DNA of 64,000 bases from Pelotomaculum schinkii (lineage in GTDB: Bacteria; Bacillota; Desulfotomaculia; Desulfotomaculales; Pelotomaculaceae): contig NZ_QFGA01000001.1 in the NCBI RefSeq assembly GCF_004369205.1, forward strand, positions 1,426,001 through 1,490,000, in the 5' to 3' direction. The notes beneath the pieces were generated by a model. That model searched no databases. It saw nothing but the letters and a program-made list of their open reading frames with translations, and was not told the DNA's origin. Position 1 is the first letter of the stretch. Every line of letters starts with the position of its first letter. Positions 43,922 to 52,774 of this stretch are shown here, one piece after another. The translations under genes and the position numbers were made by a program.

Positions 43922-44782
43922 TTATCTTTTTAATATGGGTTCCAGATCCCGGACTGCTTCCGCCAGGATCCTGGAAGAGCTTTCGTACATGTCCTTGGCC
44001 TTATGATTTTTTGCGGCCAGGGCGAACAGTTCACAGTCCGCCTGGCATTTTTTTAAAGTGGTATGGACCAGTTCTTTGGTTTTCGGCTTCGGCGCCTGAA
44101 GAGTATCGTCAAATAAATCCAGGTAAAGCTGCCCCACCGAATCAACCTGGGCGATAAAGACGTTTTCAGGCGCCACGCCTGCCTTCTCCAGTTCCGTATG
44201 CAGCCAGCCTCTGTTAAGTCCCATCGCCGCAAGCGGCTCGTCCATCACCACTCCATCCAGCATAACCGTCTGGGGTACGCTTTCCTGCCCCACCTCCATG
44301 CCCAAAGTCTTGGGGGTGGCAGGCTGTTTATCTTTTTTGAGCAGCACACTTAACTCTCCGGTGGGTTCCATTACCGCAAACTCCACATCGGCGACATTAA
44401 ACGCATTTTTCCTGCGCAGCTGGCTCAACAGGTCTTCAGGTGTGAAGCGGGCCTCAAGCAACTTATCTTCCAGTACTTTACCATGGTTGATCAGGATTGT
44501 TTCTTTTCCCTGCACGATATCTCTTACTGCTTTATATTTCATCGACAGGACATAAATCAAGGCCGGGAAAATGGTCCAAACCGCCAGGGCGATCAGCCCG
44601 TTGACCGGATTAGCGACAAGATTTATCGAGATGGCGGCCGCTATCGCCGCTATAGTCACGCCGGTCACCAGATCAAAAAAAGTCAACCTTGCTGTCTGTC
44701 TCTTCCCAATCAGGCGGACAAGGAACAGGGTAATGATAAATAAACCTGATGAACGCAGCAAAAAAACCAACCATTCCGGCAT
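43922..44782 (-). CDS. DUF421 (YetF-like) membrane protein of the spoVA operon
   Basis: A 286-residue protein: three N-terminal helices (VFLLRSSGLFIITLFLVRLIG, FDLVTGVTIAAIAAAISIN, NGLIALAVWTIFPALIYVLS), then two cytosolic YetF/DUF421 repeats (ILINHGKVLEDKLLEARFTP, LLSQLRRKNAFNVADVEFAV, GELSVLLKKDKQP; GWLHTELEKAGVAPENVFIA), then a helical C-terminal extension. This combination is the form found in spoVA-2mob operons. In Bacillus such YetF-type proteins are linked to spore heat resistance and membrane viscosity. Confidence 0.88.
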   Translation of the reverse strand: MPEWLVFLLRSSGLFIITLFLVRLIGKRQTARLTFFDLVTGVTIAAIAAAISINLVANPVNGLIALAVWTIFPALIYVLSMKYKAVRDIVQGKETILINHGKVLEDKLLEARFTPEDLLSQLRRKNAFNVADVEFAVMEPTGELSVLLKKDKQPATPKTLGMEVGQESVPQTVMLDGVVMDEPLAAMGLNRGWLHTELEKAGVAPENVFIAQVDSVGQLYLDLFDDTLQAPKPKTKELVHTTLKKCQADCELFALAAKNHKAKDMYESSSRILAEAVRDLEPILKR

Positions 44783-44803
44783 TTAACAGTAAACTCCTTA
44801 TAT

Positions 44804-44862
44804 GAGACAGGGGACGGTTCTCTGTCTCAATTTTGATATGTAAGACAGAGAACCGTCCCCTG
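44804..44862. repeat. dispersed palindromic repeat family 1, copy 3 (long inverted repeat)
   Basis: CAGGGGACGGTTCTCTGTCT (44808-44827) is exactly complementary to AGACAGAGAACCGTCCCCTG (44843-44862). The 20-bp arms can form a long hairpin between the second DUF1657 gene and DUF421. Confidence 0.9.
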
Positions 44863-44864
44863 CC

Positions 44865-45071
44865 TTAAAAACCCTTATACTGCGGTTCTTCAAATTCCAA
44901 TACGCTGAGTCTCTTTTCAAAATTCCCGATAACCTGGTTGACCCGTTGCGCATTGCGGCGCAGTACTTCCTTAGCTTCAGTGTTTTCTTCAATTCTGGAG
45001 AAGTCTTCCAGTGTGGCCTCTATTCCTTTAAGGCTGGCCAGAGTTTGCTTTACCTGGGCAGAGATTGTCAT
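44865..45071 (-). CDS. DUF1657 small protein (second copy)
   Basis: A 68-residue helical protein starting MTISAQVKQTLASLKGIEA and ending EEPQYKGF. It shares start and end with the neighbouring copy at 45178-45384. DUF1657 genes occur almost only in spoVA-2mob-type operons; their action is unknown, but one is needed for full heat resistance in Bacillus studies of that operon (recalled, not checked). Confidence 0.88.
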   Translation of the reverse strand: MTISAQVKQTLASLKGIEATLEDFSRIEENTEAKEVLRRNAQRVNQVIGNFEKRLSVLEFEEPQYKGF

Positions 45072-45130
45072 TTAGTAAACACCCTCCCACCCGTATTTTG
45101 CATACCAGTGCAAATTAATATACAAAAAAT

Positions 45131-45160
45131 TGAGACCGGATCTTTTTTAATCCGGTCTCA
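45131..45160 (-). terminator. intrinsic terminator between the two DUF1657 genes
   Basis: TGAGACCGGAT and ATCCGGTCTCA form a perfect 11-bp stem followed on the minus strand by ATTTTTTGT. It would reduce readthrough from the first DUF1657 gene into the rest of the operon. Confidence 0.85.
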
Positions 45161-45177
45161 GTCTGTAGCTTTAAGGG

Positions 45178-45384
45178 CTAGAAGCCTTTATACTGGGGTT
45201 CCTGGCTCTCCATTTGACCAATCCTCGGTTCCAGAGTGTCAACAATCGTTTGAGTCTGCTGGGCGGCATTGGTATAGAGTTGTTTGGCCTGCTGGTTTTG
45301 CGTCTGGAGAGCATAGGCCTCCAAGTTGGCCTGGGCGCTTTTAAGGCTTGCTAAGGTTTGTTTTACCTGTGCTGAAACTGTCAT
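45178..45384 (-). CDS. DUF1657 small protein (first copy)
   Basis: A 68-residue, Gln-rich helical protein, MTVSAQVKQTLASLKSAQA to SQEPQYKGF. It opens the spoVA operon. AAGGAGGTATACCG precedes the ATG. A terminator separates it from the next gene, so it may be made in excess over the other operon products. Confidence 0.88.
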   Translation of the reverse strand: MTVSAQVKQTLASLKSAQANLEAYALQTQNQQAKQLYTNAAQQTQTIVDTLEPRIGQMESQEPQYKGF

Positions 45385-45421
45385 CGGTATACCTCCTTGA
45401 AATCTTGATTTTCAAGGATAT

Positions 45422-45450
45422 TGGTATCCCTATCGCCCAAAATTTATTCT
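45422..45450 (-). promoter_or_regulatory. candidate sigma-G promoter of the spoVA operon
   Basis: On the minus strand AGAATA (45445-45450) and GATACCA (45422-45428), 16 bases apart, resemble the sigma-G boxes TGAATA and CATACTA. Position 40 bases before the first DUF1657 gene is suitable. It lies within the end of the GIY-YIG gene. Confidence 0.5.
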
Positions 45451-45704
45451 TTTATTCCTTCCGTATTCTTTAAAACCAGTTCTTCTTTTTGTTTTCTACC
45501 GAGTTTTCGGATCATTGCCTCCCGCCGCTGGGCATCGCCCCGGCTCAGGTGAGATTCCCAATAAACTAATTCAACCGGTAATCTGCTTCGGGTATAACGG
45601 GCGCCTTTTCCGCTGTTATGCGCTTTCAGCCTGGCCTCAAGATCGACTGTCCAACCTGTGTAAAACGTTCCATCAGAACACTGAAGCATGTAAGTGTAAG
45701 GCAT
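45444..45704 (-). CDS. GIY-YIG nuclease superfamily protein (UPF0213)
   Basis: An 86-residue single GIY-YIG domain: YTYMLQCSDGTFYTGWTVDL (the GIY and YIG strands appear as YML and YTG), ARLKAHNSGKGARYTRSRLPV, then EAMIRKLGRKQKEELV. The Arg and Glu of the active site are in place. Members are small DNA-structure-associated nucleases with unclear roles. GGAG lies 5 bases before ATG. Confidence 0.9.
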   Translation of the reverse strand: MPYTYMLQCSDGTFYTGWTVDLEARLKAHNSGKGARYTRSRLPVELVYWESHLSRGDAQRREAMIRKLGRKQKEELVLKNTEGIKE

Positions 45705-45754
45705 AATGACTCCTGTTTAGATATAGCCCGGCTATCCGTTTTGGGCCAATTGTA

Positions 45755-45895
45755 TCATTGTACAACTGTTCAGCTCACAGAGCGAATCCCCAAAAATGCA
45801 GGTGCGAATTCATTCTCACAAATGTTACATTGGCTGCCACAAGTGCGGGCTAACGGCCGTGGTTGCGATTAAAATCGCACCTACATCGCCAGGGT
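45755..45895 (+). repeat. dispersed repeat family 2, copy B (longest)
   Basis: Contains TGTACAACTGTTCAG, AGAGCGAATCC, CAAAAATGCAGGTGCGAATT, and at the end a GCGAT-TAAA-ATCGC hairpin with ATCGCACCTACATCGCC. The parts recur at 9688-9743, 11530-11560, 43861-43905 and 28149-28166. It fills the gap between the GIY-YIG gene and tcdA; no gene is seen there. Confidence 0.75.
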
Positions 45896-45975
45896 TTGAT
45901 TATCTAGTGGCGCCGGGAAGCAACATTGGCGCATAACTGCGTATAACGAGCGCCTCAGGTTGTACAAGTTTCTGA

Positions 45976-46731
45976 TTACCTGGCAATAATATCCTTTACT
46001 ACTTCCGAAGCAATAATTAAGCCGGCCACCGAAGGAACAAAAGACACGCTGCCGGGAATGCTTCTTCTGTCAGCGCAGGACCTGTTCATGCCTTTATTTG
46101 GACAGATACAGTCGGTACTACAATCTCCCCCTGTTTGTAAAGGCTGAATGGGAGGTTCTTTTGAATATACTACTTTCAGCGCGGTAATGCCGCGTTTTCT
46201 CAGTTCCCGTCTGATTACCCGCGCCAGCGGACACACACTGGTGTCGAAGATATCGGCCGCCTCAAACTGGGTCGGATTAAGCTTATTGCCTGCTCCCATA
46301 CTGCTAATAATGGGAATGTTCATTTTAAAGCATCTTTCAATGAGGTCCAGTTTAGCTGTAACCATATCAATAGCGTCAACCACATAGCTGTAGCCGGCAG
46401 AAAGAAGCTTATCGGCGCTTTCGGCGGTATACAGTTCTTGGTAAACCTCTACCCCGGCCTTCGGGTTTATTTCCAGGATCCTTTCCTTCATTACCTCAAC
46501 CTTGGGCCGGCCTATGGTTTTTCTGGTGGCATGGATCTGGCGGTTGATGTTGGTCAGGCAGACACAATCGTCGTCCACCAGGACAAACCCGCCAACACCA
46601 CTGCGGACCAGTCCTTCAACAACAAAGGTCCCCACGCCACCGACGCCGAATACCGCCACTGTGCTTTGTTTTAGTTTATTTAAACCTTCCGTACCGATAA
46701 GCATTTCTGTTCTGGAAAACTCATGGAGCAC
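45976..46731 (-). CDS. tcdA: tRNA threonylcarbamoyladenosine dehydratase
   Basis: A 251-residue ThiF/E1-like enzyme. Start VLHEFSRTEMLIG, nucleotide-binding VAVFGVGGVGTFVVEGLVRSG, DDDCVCLTNINRQIHAT, DAIDMVTAKLDLIERC, and the cysteine block GGDCSTDCICPNKG are TcdA/YgdL signatures. It cyclises the t6A modification of ANN-decoding tRNAs using ATP. GTG at 46731 is chosen because GAGGTG lies 6 bases upstream and gives the usual family start. Confidence 0.92.
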   Translation of the reverse strand: MLHEFSRTEMLIGTEGLNKLKQSTVAVFGVGGVGTFVVEGLVRSGVGGFVLVDDDCVCLTNINRQIHATRKTIGRPKVEVMKERILEINPKAGVEVYQELYTAESADKLLSAGYSYVVDAIDMVTAKLDLIERCFKMNIPIISSMGAGNKLNPTQFEAADIFDTSVCPLARVIRRELRKRGITALKVVYSKEPPIQPLQTGGDCSTDCICPNKGMNRSCADRRSIPGSVSFVPSVAGLIIASEVVKDIIAR

Positions 46732-46820
46732 TATGAACACCTCGTTCATATCATAGATGAGCGCCTGTTAAGCTTGCACCCAACACCTTAGGTATGCAAC
46801 GCTTAAGAAAATTATACTGA

Positions 46821-47672
46821 TTAGTCATTAGTAGAAAAGATGAATTTAGCTCCCGCGGGAGCAAAGTGGAAGCGCGATCCGAAAATACCGGCTAACCGCG
46901 CCATCATCGGCTGCCCGGTGCAATGATTGGGGGCTATGAATTGAAGTTCCAGGCTTTGCAAAAAGTTAATGGTAGCTTCTTGCTGGGAGACCGGCGCCGG
47001 ACCCAAATGAGTGCCGCCGATAATTCCATAAACCTTGGATACACCGGTCACTTCCCGGGCGTGCTCTATAATATTGACCAAACCGGCATGAGCGCAGCCC
47101 AGGATGATCACCAGTCCTCCCGGTACAACGCAGTACAAACTCATGTCGTCATGCAAGGCGTCAGGCACTTGATTACCATTATTGTCCAGGCAAATCAGGC
47201 TACTGTCTCCTTTTTCAAAATCCGTTTTTCGAGGTATTTCTCCGCTGATCCAAACTCCAGGTATAAGCTCTCTGGGTCCATGGGTTAAAATAAAATCCGC
47301 GCCTAAACTTGTCAGCGCTTCTTTGCAGAATGGGACTCCAATATAGCGTGGCTTGTCACGATTATCATAATGAAAGGTGAAAAAATCGGGATGCGCATAT
47401 ACGGGCAGCCTGCCCCGCAGTCGTAGAAAAGCTTGCATGCCTCCACTGTGGTCGTAGTGACCGTGGCTCATAACCAGGGCGTCAACCGAGTTCAGTCCGA
47501 CTCCAAGGGCGGCGGCATTCTCTAACAAAGCGCCCCGTTCTCCGGTGTCAAAAAGAAATTTCTTCCCTGCTGTTTCCACCAGCATGGCAAGGCCCCACTC
47601 CCCGGCCAGTCCCAGTGGCGCACCTACAGTATTTTCGCTAAGTACAGTTATTTCCAATACAGTATTAGGCAT
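46821..47672 (-). CDS. MBL-fold metallohydrolase (MptB/7,8-dihydropterin phosphate synthase-like)
   Basis: A 283-residue metallo-beta-lactamase-fold protein. Metal motif SHGHYDHSGGMQ, later GCAHAGLVNII, a region YGIIGGTHLGPAP and C-terminal IAPNHCTGQPMMARLAGIFG. This order matches the family annotated as 7,8-dihydropterin-6-yl-methyl-aminobenzene phosphate synthase, whose members have varied activities. ATG at 47672 follows AAGGAG at 10 bases; the frame upstream runs into a family-1 repeat. Confidence 0.85.
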   Translation of the reverse strand: MPNTVLEITVLSENTVGAPLGLAGEWGLAMLVETAGKKFLFDTGERGALLENAAALGVGLNSVDALVMSHGHYDHSGGMQAFLRLRGRLPVYAHPDFFTFHYDNRDKPRYIGVPFCKEALTSLGADFILTHGPRELIPGVWISGEIPRKTDFEKGDSSLICLDNNGNQVPDALHDDMSLYCVVPGGLVIILGCAHAGLVNIIEHAREVTGVSKVYGIIGGTHLGPAPVSQQEATINFLQSLELQFIAPNHCTGQPMMARLAGIFGSRFHFAPAGAKFIFSTND

Positions 47673-47750
47673 TAAAGTATCGCTCCTTCCCCGAACATGC
47701 TTATTAATATTACGCTTATCCTTTCTATCTCCTTCTTCTGTGCAGCAAAA

Positions 47751-47779
47751 GTGAGACAGAGGACGGTTTTCTGTCTCAC
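47751..47779. repeat. dispersed palindromic repeat family 1, copy 4
   Basis: GTGAGACAGAGGACGGTTTT followed by CTGTCTCAC: arms GTGAGACAG/CTGTCTCAC around the GGACGGTT core. Confidence 0.8.
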
Positions 47780-47809
47780 TCAACATAGATATTATTACAT
47801 TTCTGCCTG

Positions 47810-48613
47810 TTACTCTGCATGTATCACGCTGTAATTACCGGCAAACTTGTCCCGGCCCTCATCATCGAGAAAATTTCCCCACCTGCGTACATTATGCAGG
47901 TGTACACCCAACCGGCGCAGTCCCGACTGGAAGAGTTCCACCTGCTTTTGCGTTGCCGGGGCAACTCCGGCCATTGGATCGCAAAGCCCCATTTCCTCCC
48001 ACTTGTCAGCTCCCAGCTTGCTATAGGCCAGGACATCCACCGGGACATCTTTGTTCAGGGATTTGACCAGGTCCGCCAAGGCTTGGGCGTCTTCAGGAGC
48101 GTCGTTGACACCGGGAATCAAAACGTAACAGACCACCAATTGCACCTGGCTTTCAGCAGTCATCCTGAGGTTCTTGATGATATCGACATTTTCCCTTTCG
48201 GTCAGCTGACGGTGCTTCTCCGGGTCTACCACTTTTAAAGAAAAGAGGACCTGATCCGTGTGCGGTAAAACTTCCTGTAAATCCCCCCGCTTGCAGTAAC
48301 CTGCTGTATCCAAAGCCCGGTGTATTCCCAACTTGCCCGCTTCGATGAACAGTTCCTTGACAAAGCCGCTTTGCAAGAGGGGTTCCCCTCCGGAGACAGT
48401 AAGACCACCGCCGGACAATTCGAAAAAAGTCTTATAACTTTTCAGCTGTTCGATAACCTCTGCCGCTTCCACCGGTTTGCCGCTCGCCAGCCAGGTGTCC
48501 GGGTTGTGGCAAAAGCTGCAGCGCAGGCCGCAGCCCTGCAGGAACAAAACAAAACGGATCCCGCCGTTATCCACGGCACCCATAGTTTCAATGGAATGAA
48601 TGTAGCCAATCAT
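47810..48613 (-). CDS. pflA: pyruvate formate-lyase activating enzyme
   Basis: A 267-residue radical SAM enzyme. The cluster motif is [15 protein letters not shown] (CxxxCxxC); [16 protein letters not shown] and [12 protein letters not shown] are family-typical. It generates the glycyl radical on PflB. Its ATG overlaps the pflB stop by 4 bases (ATGA), so the two are translationally coupled. Confidence 0.96.
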   Translation of the reverse strand: MIGYIHSIETMGAVDNGGIRFVLFLQGCGLRCSFCHNPDTWLASGKPVEAAEVIEQLKSYKTFFELSGGGLTVSGGEPLLQSGFVKELFIEAGKLGIHRALDTAGYCKRGDLQEVLPHTDQVLFSLKVVDPEKHRQLTERENVDIIKNLRMTAESQVQLVVCYVLIPGVNDAPEDAQALADLVKSLNKDVPVDVLAYSKLGADKWEEMGLCDPMAGVAPATQKQVELFQSGLRRLGVHLHNVRRWGNFLDDEGRDKFAGNYSVIHAE

Positions 48614-50856
48614 AGTCCGGCCTCCCTTGCAAAGATAGTGCGGCTGATGATCTCCTCCTGCTGCTCCCTGGTCAGTTTAACGAAATTCACCGCGTAGCCT
48701 GAAACCCTGACTGTCAGTTGAGGGTATTTTTCCGGATGGTCCATAGCGTCCAGTAAGAGTTCCCGGTCGAAAACGTTGACGTTCAAGTGGTGCCCGCCTT
48801 TCATGAAGTAACCGTCCAACAGCGCCATAAGGTTGTTGACCTGATCTTCCGGGGTCCTGCCCAGGGCTCCCGGAGTGATGGAGAAGGTATAGGAGATGCC
48901 GTCCAAAGCGTGCTCGTAGGGTATTTTGGCCACAGAACTCAAGGCGGCCAACGCTCCTTTGGTGTCACGTCCGTGCATGGGGTTGGCGCCGGGGGCAAAA
49001 GGTTCCCCGCTTTTTCGACCGTCCGGGGTGCTCCCGGTCTTTTTGCCGTAAACCACGTTGCTGGTAATGGTCAGAATGGACAGGGTATGCTTGGCGTTGC
49101 GGTAGGTCCGGTGTTTTTTCAGTTCAGCGTCAAACAGTTTGACGACCTCCACGGCCAGGTCATCTACCCGGTTATCATTGTTCCCATACTTGGGGTAATC
49201 CCCGGTGATGTTAAAACCGGTGATCAAACGCCGGTGATCGAAAACAGGCTCAACTTGCGCGAATTTAATAGCGCTAAGTGAGTCCGCCACTACCGACAGC
49301 CCGGCCAGGCCGAAGGCCATAAGCCGGTCGGCCCGTGTATCCAGGAGAGCCATCTCCAGGTCCTCGTAAAAATACCGGTCGTGCATATAGTGGATGATGT
49401 TCATGGTAGCCACATACCTTTCCGCCAGCCAGGCCGCCATCTTCTGAAAGGCGGGCCATACTTTATGGAAATCCAGAGGCCCGTCACCCGCCTGAAACAC
49501 CTCGGGAGCGATTTTTTCCCCGCTGAACTCCTCCCTGCCGCCGTTTAAAGTCAATAAGAGGCATTTGGCCAGGTTGGATCTTGCCCCGAAGTACTGGGTC
49601 TGACGGCCGAGGCGCATGGCGGAGACACAGCAGGCGATGCCGTAATCGCACCCGAAGATGGGGCGCATCAGGTCATCGTTTTCATACTGCAGGGAACAGG
49701 TATCAGCGGACAATTTGGCGCAGAACTCCTTAAAACCCCTGGGCAGGTCCACAGACCAGAGCACCGTTAAGTTCGGTTCCGGAGCGGATCCCATATTGTA
49801 AAGGGTCTGCAGCATCCGGAAAGAGGTTTTGGTCACCAGGGTGCGGCCGTCCGTGGTCATCCCCCCGACTGATTCGGTCACCCAGTTGGGATCTCCGGCA
49901 AAAAGCTCGTAATATTCTTTTGTCCGCAATTGCCGGGTCAGACGCAGCTTGATGACAAAGTCGTCAATCAGTTCCTGGGCGCCTGACTCGTCCAGCTTGC
50001 CCTCGGCCAGATCCCGCTCCAGGTAGATGTCCAGGAAGGTACTCACCCGGCCCAGGGACATAGCCGCCCCGTTCTGTTCCTTAATAGCCGCCAGGTAAGC
50101 GAAATAGAGCCACTGCACCGCCTCCCGGCCGTTCTCCGCCGGCCTGCCGATATCATAGCCATAAGCTGCGGCCATCTCCTTTAACTCCCGCAAGGCACGG
50201 AGCTGCAGCCGCACCTCCTCCCGGAGCCTGATCGTCTCCTCTGTGATCACTTGCAGGTCAGGCGCTTTCAGGTCTTCCTCTTTAGCGGCAATCAGCCGGT
50301 CTACCCCATATAGGGCCACGCGGCGGTAGTCCCCCATGATGCGGCCCCGGCCATAGGCATCCGGCAGGCCGGTGATGATGCCGTGGTGGCGCAGCCGCAG
50401 TATCTCACCGGTGTAGGCCCGGAACACCCCCTCATTGTGGGTGGTCCGGTACTTGGTAAAAACTTCGACGATCCCGGGATCCAGTTCTACTCCATACTGC
50501 TGGCAGGCCTTCACGGCCATGCGGATCCCCCCGAAAGGGTTGACCGCCCTTTTCAAGGGTTCATCAGTCTGCAGACCGGTTATAATCTCCAATTTACGGT
50601 CGATATAACCTGGCTTAAAGGCAGTAATACCTGTAATCTGATGAGTGTCGATCTCGTAGACCCCGCCCCTCCTTGTCTCTTCCGTCAGCAAAGTACGGCA
50701 CTTTTCCCAGAGGCTCCGGGTCCGTTCGGTAGGTTCTGCCAGAAAGGAAGCGTCCCCGGTATAAGGGTTGACATTGGATTGGATGAAATCCCTTACGTCA
50801 ATACCTTCTTGCCAGGAACCTCCCTGGAAACCACGGTAGCAGCCTTGTTCTTTGGA
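48610..50856 (-). CDS. pflB: formate C-acetyltransferase (pyruvate formate-lyase)
   Basis: A 748-residue glycyl-radical enzyme. The catalytic cysteine pair is in [15 protein letters not shown]; the radical glycine is in [20 protein letters not shown] near the C-terminus; [10 protein letters not shown] and [21 protein letters not shown]-type blocks are present. It cleaves pyruvate with CoA into acetyl-CoA and formate. ATG at 50856 follows GGGGGTGAG. It is first in the pflB-pflA operon. Confidence 0.97.
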   Translation of the reverse strand, partial: SKEQGCYRGFQGGSWQEGIDVRDFIQSNVNPYTGDASFLAEPTERTRSLWEKCRTLLTEETRRGGVYEIDTHQITGITAFKPGYIDRKLEIITGLQTDEPLKRAVNPFGGIRMAVKACQQYGVELDPGIVEVFTKYRTTHNEGVFRAYTGEILRLRHHGIITGLPDAYGRGRIMGDYRRVALYGVDRLIAAKEEDLKAPDLQVITEETIRLREEVRLQLRALRELKEMAAAYGYDIGRPAENGREAVQWLYFAYLAAIKEQNGAAMSLGRVSTFLDIYLERDLAEGKLDESGAQELIDDFVIKLRLTRQLRTKEYYELFAGDPNWVTESVGGMTTDGRTLVTKTSFRMLQTLYNMGSAPEPNLTVLWSVDLPRGFKEFCAKLSADTCSLQYENDDLMRPIFGCDYGIACCVSAMRLGRQTQYFGARSNLAKCLLLTLNGGREEFSGEKIAPEVFQAGDGPLDFHKVWPAFQKMAAWLAERYVATMNIIHYMHDRYFYEDLEMALLDTRADRLMAFGLAGLSVVADSLSAIKFAQVEPVFDHRRLITGFNITGDYPKYGNNDNRVDDLAVEVVKLFDAELKKHRTYRNAKHTLSILTITSNVVYGKKTGSTPDGRKSGEPFAPGANPMHGRDTKGALAALSSVAKIPYEHALDGISYTFSITPGALGRTPEDQVNNLMALLDGYFMKGGHHLNVNVFDRELLLDAMDHPEKYPQLTVRVSGYAVNFVKLTREQQEEIISRTIFAREAGL

Positions 50857-51004
50857 CATAAATAAACTCACCCCCAACTTAAAATGTCCGGGGCGAGCCG
50901 GTTCAATACCAATTTAAAACAGACCCGTATATTTTTCTGCCAATCCAGCCCGGGTTCTGCAGCGGGTTAGAACTCTGTTATTGCTGGTGGAGCGCTCCCC
51001 TATA

Positions 51005-51454
51005 TTAAGACAATACCGATTTTAACAAACCCCGAAAATAAGGTTTTGTTAAAGTCTCAACATTAAATGGTGTTTTTGAAATTACTTGTTTCCAAATTCC
51101 ATCTCTATCTCTAATAAAAAAAATATTGCCTTTTTTGGTCTTCATTTCTATTTTCCCGGTTGCCCCAACTATAGTCCTTCCATTTGGTATAAACTCAATT
51201 TCATCTTCTCCTGTTTTTAATTTAAATCTTTTTGTTTTATAAGCACCCGATTTTTGCTTATTTACGGTTACCACTTCATAAGAAGTTGATATCATTTGTT
51301 CTTCAATTAAATCTGATAGCCAATCTTCAAGGCACTGAAAAAATGACTTTATCCCACTGGGACATAGTTCCTTAATTTCATTTGTTTTATCTTCTCGCTC
51401 TCTCTGTAACAATTTTTTTTTCCTCCTCAAGAAATCAGCCAAATCATCACACAT
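51005..51454 (-). CDS. hypothetical protein, 149 aa
   Basis: I do not recognise this protein. The N-terminal half is helical and charged (FLRRKKKLLQREREDKTNE, then GIKSFFQCLEDWLSDLIEEQ); the C-terminal half is predicted beta-rich (SYEVVTVNKQKSGAYKTK, GRTIVGATGKIEMKTKKGNI). Base composition is more A+T-rich than its neighbours, which hints at transfer. ATG follows GAGGGATA closely. It is not linked to an operon. Confidence 0.6.
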   Translation of the reverse strand: MCDDLADFLRRKKKLLQREREDKTNEIKELCPSGIKSFFQCLEDWLSDLIEEQMISTSYEVVTVNKQKSGAYKTKRFKLKTGEDEIEFIPNGRTIVGATGKIEMKTKKGNIFFIRDRDGIWKQVISKTPFNVETLTKPYFRGLLKSVLS

Positions 51455-51829
51455 TATCCCTCACCCCTCGCACTTACCTAAGATAACTTAAATTTAAAAC
51501 TCGTCTCATAAAACTTGTATTAGTGTCGTGAATATCCTACAAAATATACAGCAAATAACATGCCAATAGGCTGTATAAACTGGAACTATTTGCATCCCAA
51601 ACCTCGAATAGCTTCTATCTTAAGCTTTCCTCTTAGAATGTATTGTCTTGTCGACCACGATTGTATCAGGCTACCTTACCTCTGGCAATGGGCTTACCCA
51701 CTCCCCAGGCCGCGTTGATCACTCACTGGTCGTGATCCAAGAATAATCTTTACATAAACAGGACTATTTTTCAACATGCTATAGTGAAATAAGGACTATT
51801 TGGGAATTAATTGCGAGGTGAGGAGCAAA
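51455..51829. other. interval with a decayed PEP-synthase-like fragment
   Basis: No intact gene. The minus strand at 51623-51722 carries the fragment listed separately. The rest shows only A+T-rich DNA and the upstream region of msrAB. Confidence 0.5.
51623..51722 (-). pseudogene. fragment of a PEP-synthase/rifampicin-phosphotransferase-like gene
   Basis: Minus strand reads VINAAWGVGKPIARGKVA and, after a one-base frame change, PDTIVVDKTIHSKRKA. This resembles the ATP-grasp segment of phosphoenolpyruvate synthases (pattern INASWGLGE-x-VVSG-x-VTPD-x-FVVDK). A frameshift and stops on both sides make it a remnant of about 33 codons. Confidence 0.55.
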
Positions 51830-52774
51830 ATGGAACTGGCAACCTTTGCCGGCGGGTGCTTTTGGTGCATGGCAGCTCCATTTGAAAAAATGGATGGGGT
51901 TATTCATGTTGTATCGGGCTACACTGGGGGTTACACGGAGAATCCAACATATAAAGAAGTCTGCTCCGGATCGACCGGGCATCATGAAGCCGTCCAGATT
52001 ACATTTGAGCCAAGTCAGATATCTTATGATAAACTCTTAGAGATCTTTTGGCAGCAAATCGACCCGACCGACCCCGGCGGGCAGTTCAATGATCGTGGGC
52101 AGTCCTATCAAACCGCGATTTTTTATCATGACGACGAACAACGCCGCAAGGCGGAAGCATCTAAAAAGGCTCTAGATGAAAGCGAACGTTTTCAAAAACC
52201 GGTTGCCACAAAAATTCTACCCGCCAAAACCTTTTACCCTGCTGAAGAGTATCATCAAGATTTTCACAAAAAGAACTCTTTTCGCTATGCGCTGTACCGT
52301 CAAGGTTCGGGCAGGGATGAATTTATCAAAAAACATTGGCCAACAGATAAGTCCCACTTAAAGGCCAAGCTAACGGATTTAGAATATCACGTTACCCAGG
52401 AAAACGGAACTGAGCCCCCATTCCGGAACGAATACTGGAATAATGAACGTGAAGGGATTTATGTCGATGTTGTCTCGGGTGAGCCATTATTCAGCTCAAA
52501 AGACAAATTCAATAGTGAATGCGGCTGGCCCAGCTTCACAAAACCGATTCTTTCAGCTGCTATTGAAGAAAAGGTTGATCAAAGCCATGGTATGACTCGT
52601 ACCGAGGTGCGAAGTAAAAAAGCTGATTCTCACTTAGGGCACGTTTTTCCCGATGGACCAGGTCCCAACGGGCTCCGTTATTGTATAAACTCCGCCTCAC
52701 TGCGCTTTATTCCCAAAGAAGACTTAGAAAATGAAGGATACGGAGACTATCTCAAGCTTTTTACTGCTGAATAA
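51830..52774 (+). CDS. msrAB: bifunctional peptide methionine sulfoxide reductase MsrA/MsrB
   Basis: A 314-residue fusion. MsrA (about 1-160): [20 protein letters not shown] holds the catalytic Cys, followed by [26 protein letters not shown]-type sequence and [13 protein letters not shown]. MsrB (about 175-310): [51 protein letters not shown] with the catalytic Cys. The MsrB half lacks the CxxC pairs that bind structural zinc in many homologues. It repairs both sulfoxide stereoisomers of methionine. ATG follows GGTGAGGAG. The gene overlaps convergently by 14 bases with the epimerase gene. Confidence 0.95.
   Translation: MELATFAGGCFWCMAAPFEKMDGVIHVVSGYTGGYTENPTYKEVCSGSTGHHEAVQITFEPSQISYDKLLEIFWQQIDPTDPGGQFNDRGQSYQTAIFYHDDEQRRKAEASKKALDESERFQKPVATKILPAKTFYPAEEYHQDFHKKNSFRYALYRQGSGRDEFIKKHWPTDKSHLKAKLTDLEYHVTQENGTEPPFRNEYWNNEREGIYVDVVSGEPLFSSKDKFNSECGWPSFTKPILSAAIEEKVDQSHGMTRTEVRSKKADSHLGHVFPDGPGPNGLRYCINSASLRFIPKEDLENEGYGDYLKLFTAE

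Noticed and set aside
41449-45384. spoVA cluster as part of a transposon
   Set aside because: No transposase, resolvase or terminal inverted repeats were seen around it; the internal palindromes also occur elsewhere.
51800-52774. Selenocysteine in MsrAB
   Set aside because: Both catalytic positions are ordinary cysteine codons and the frame has no internal TGA.
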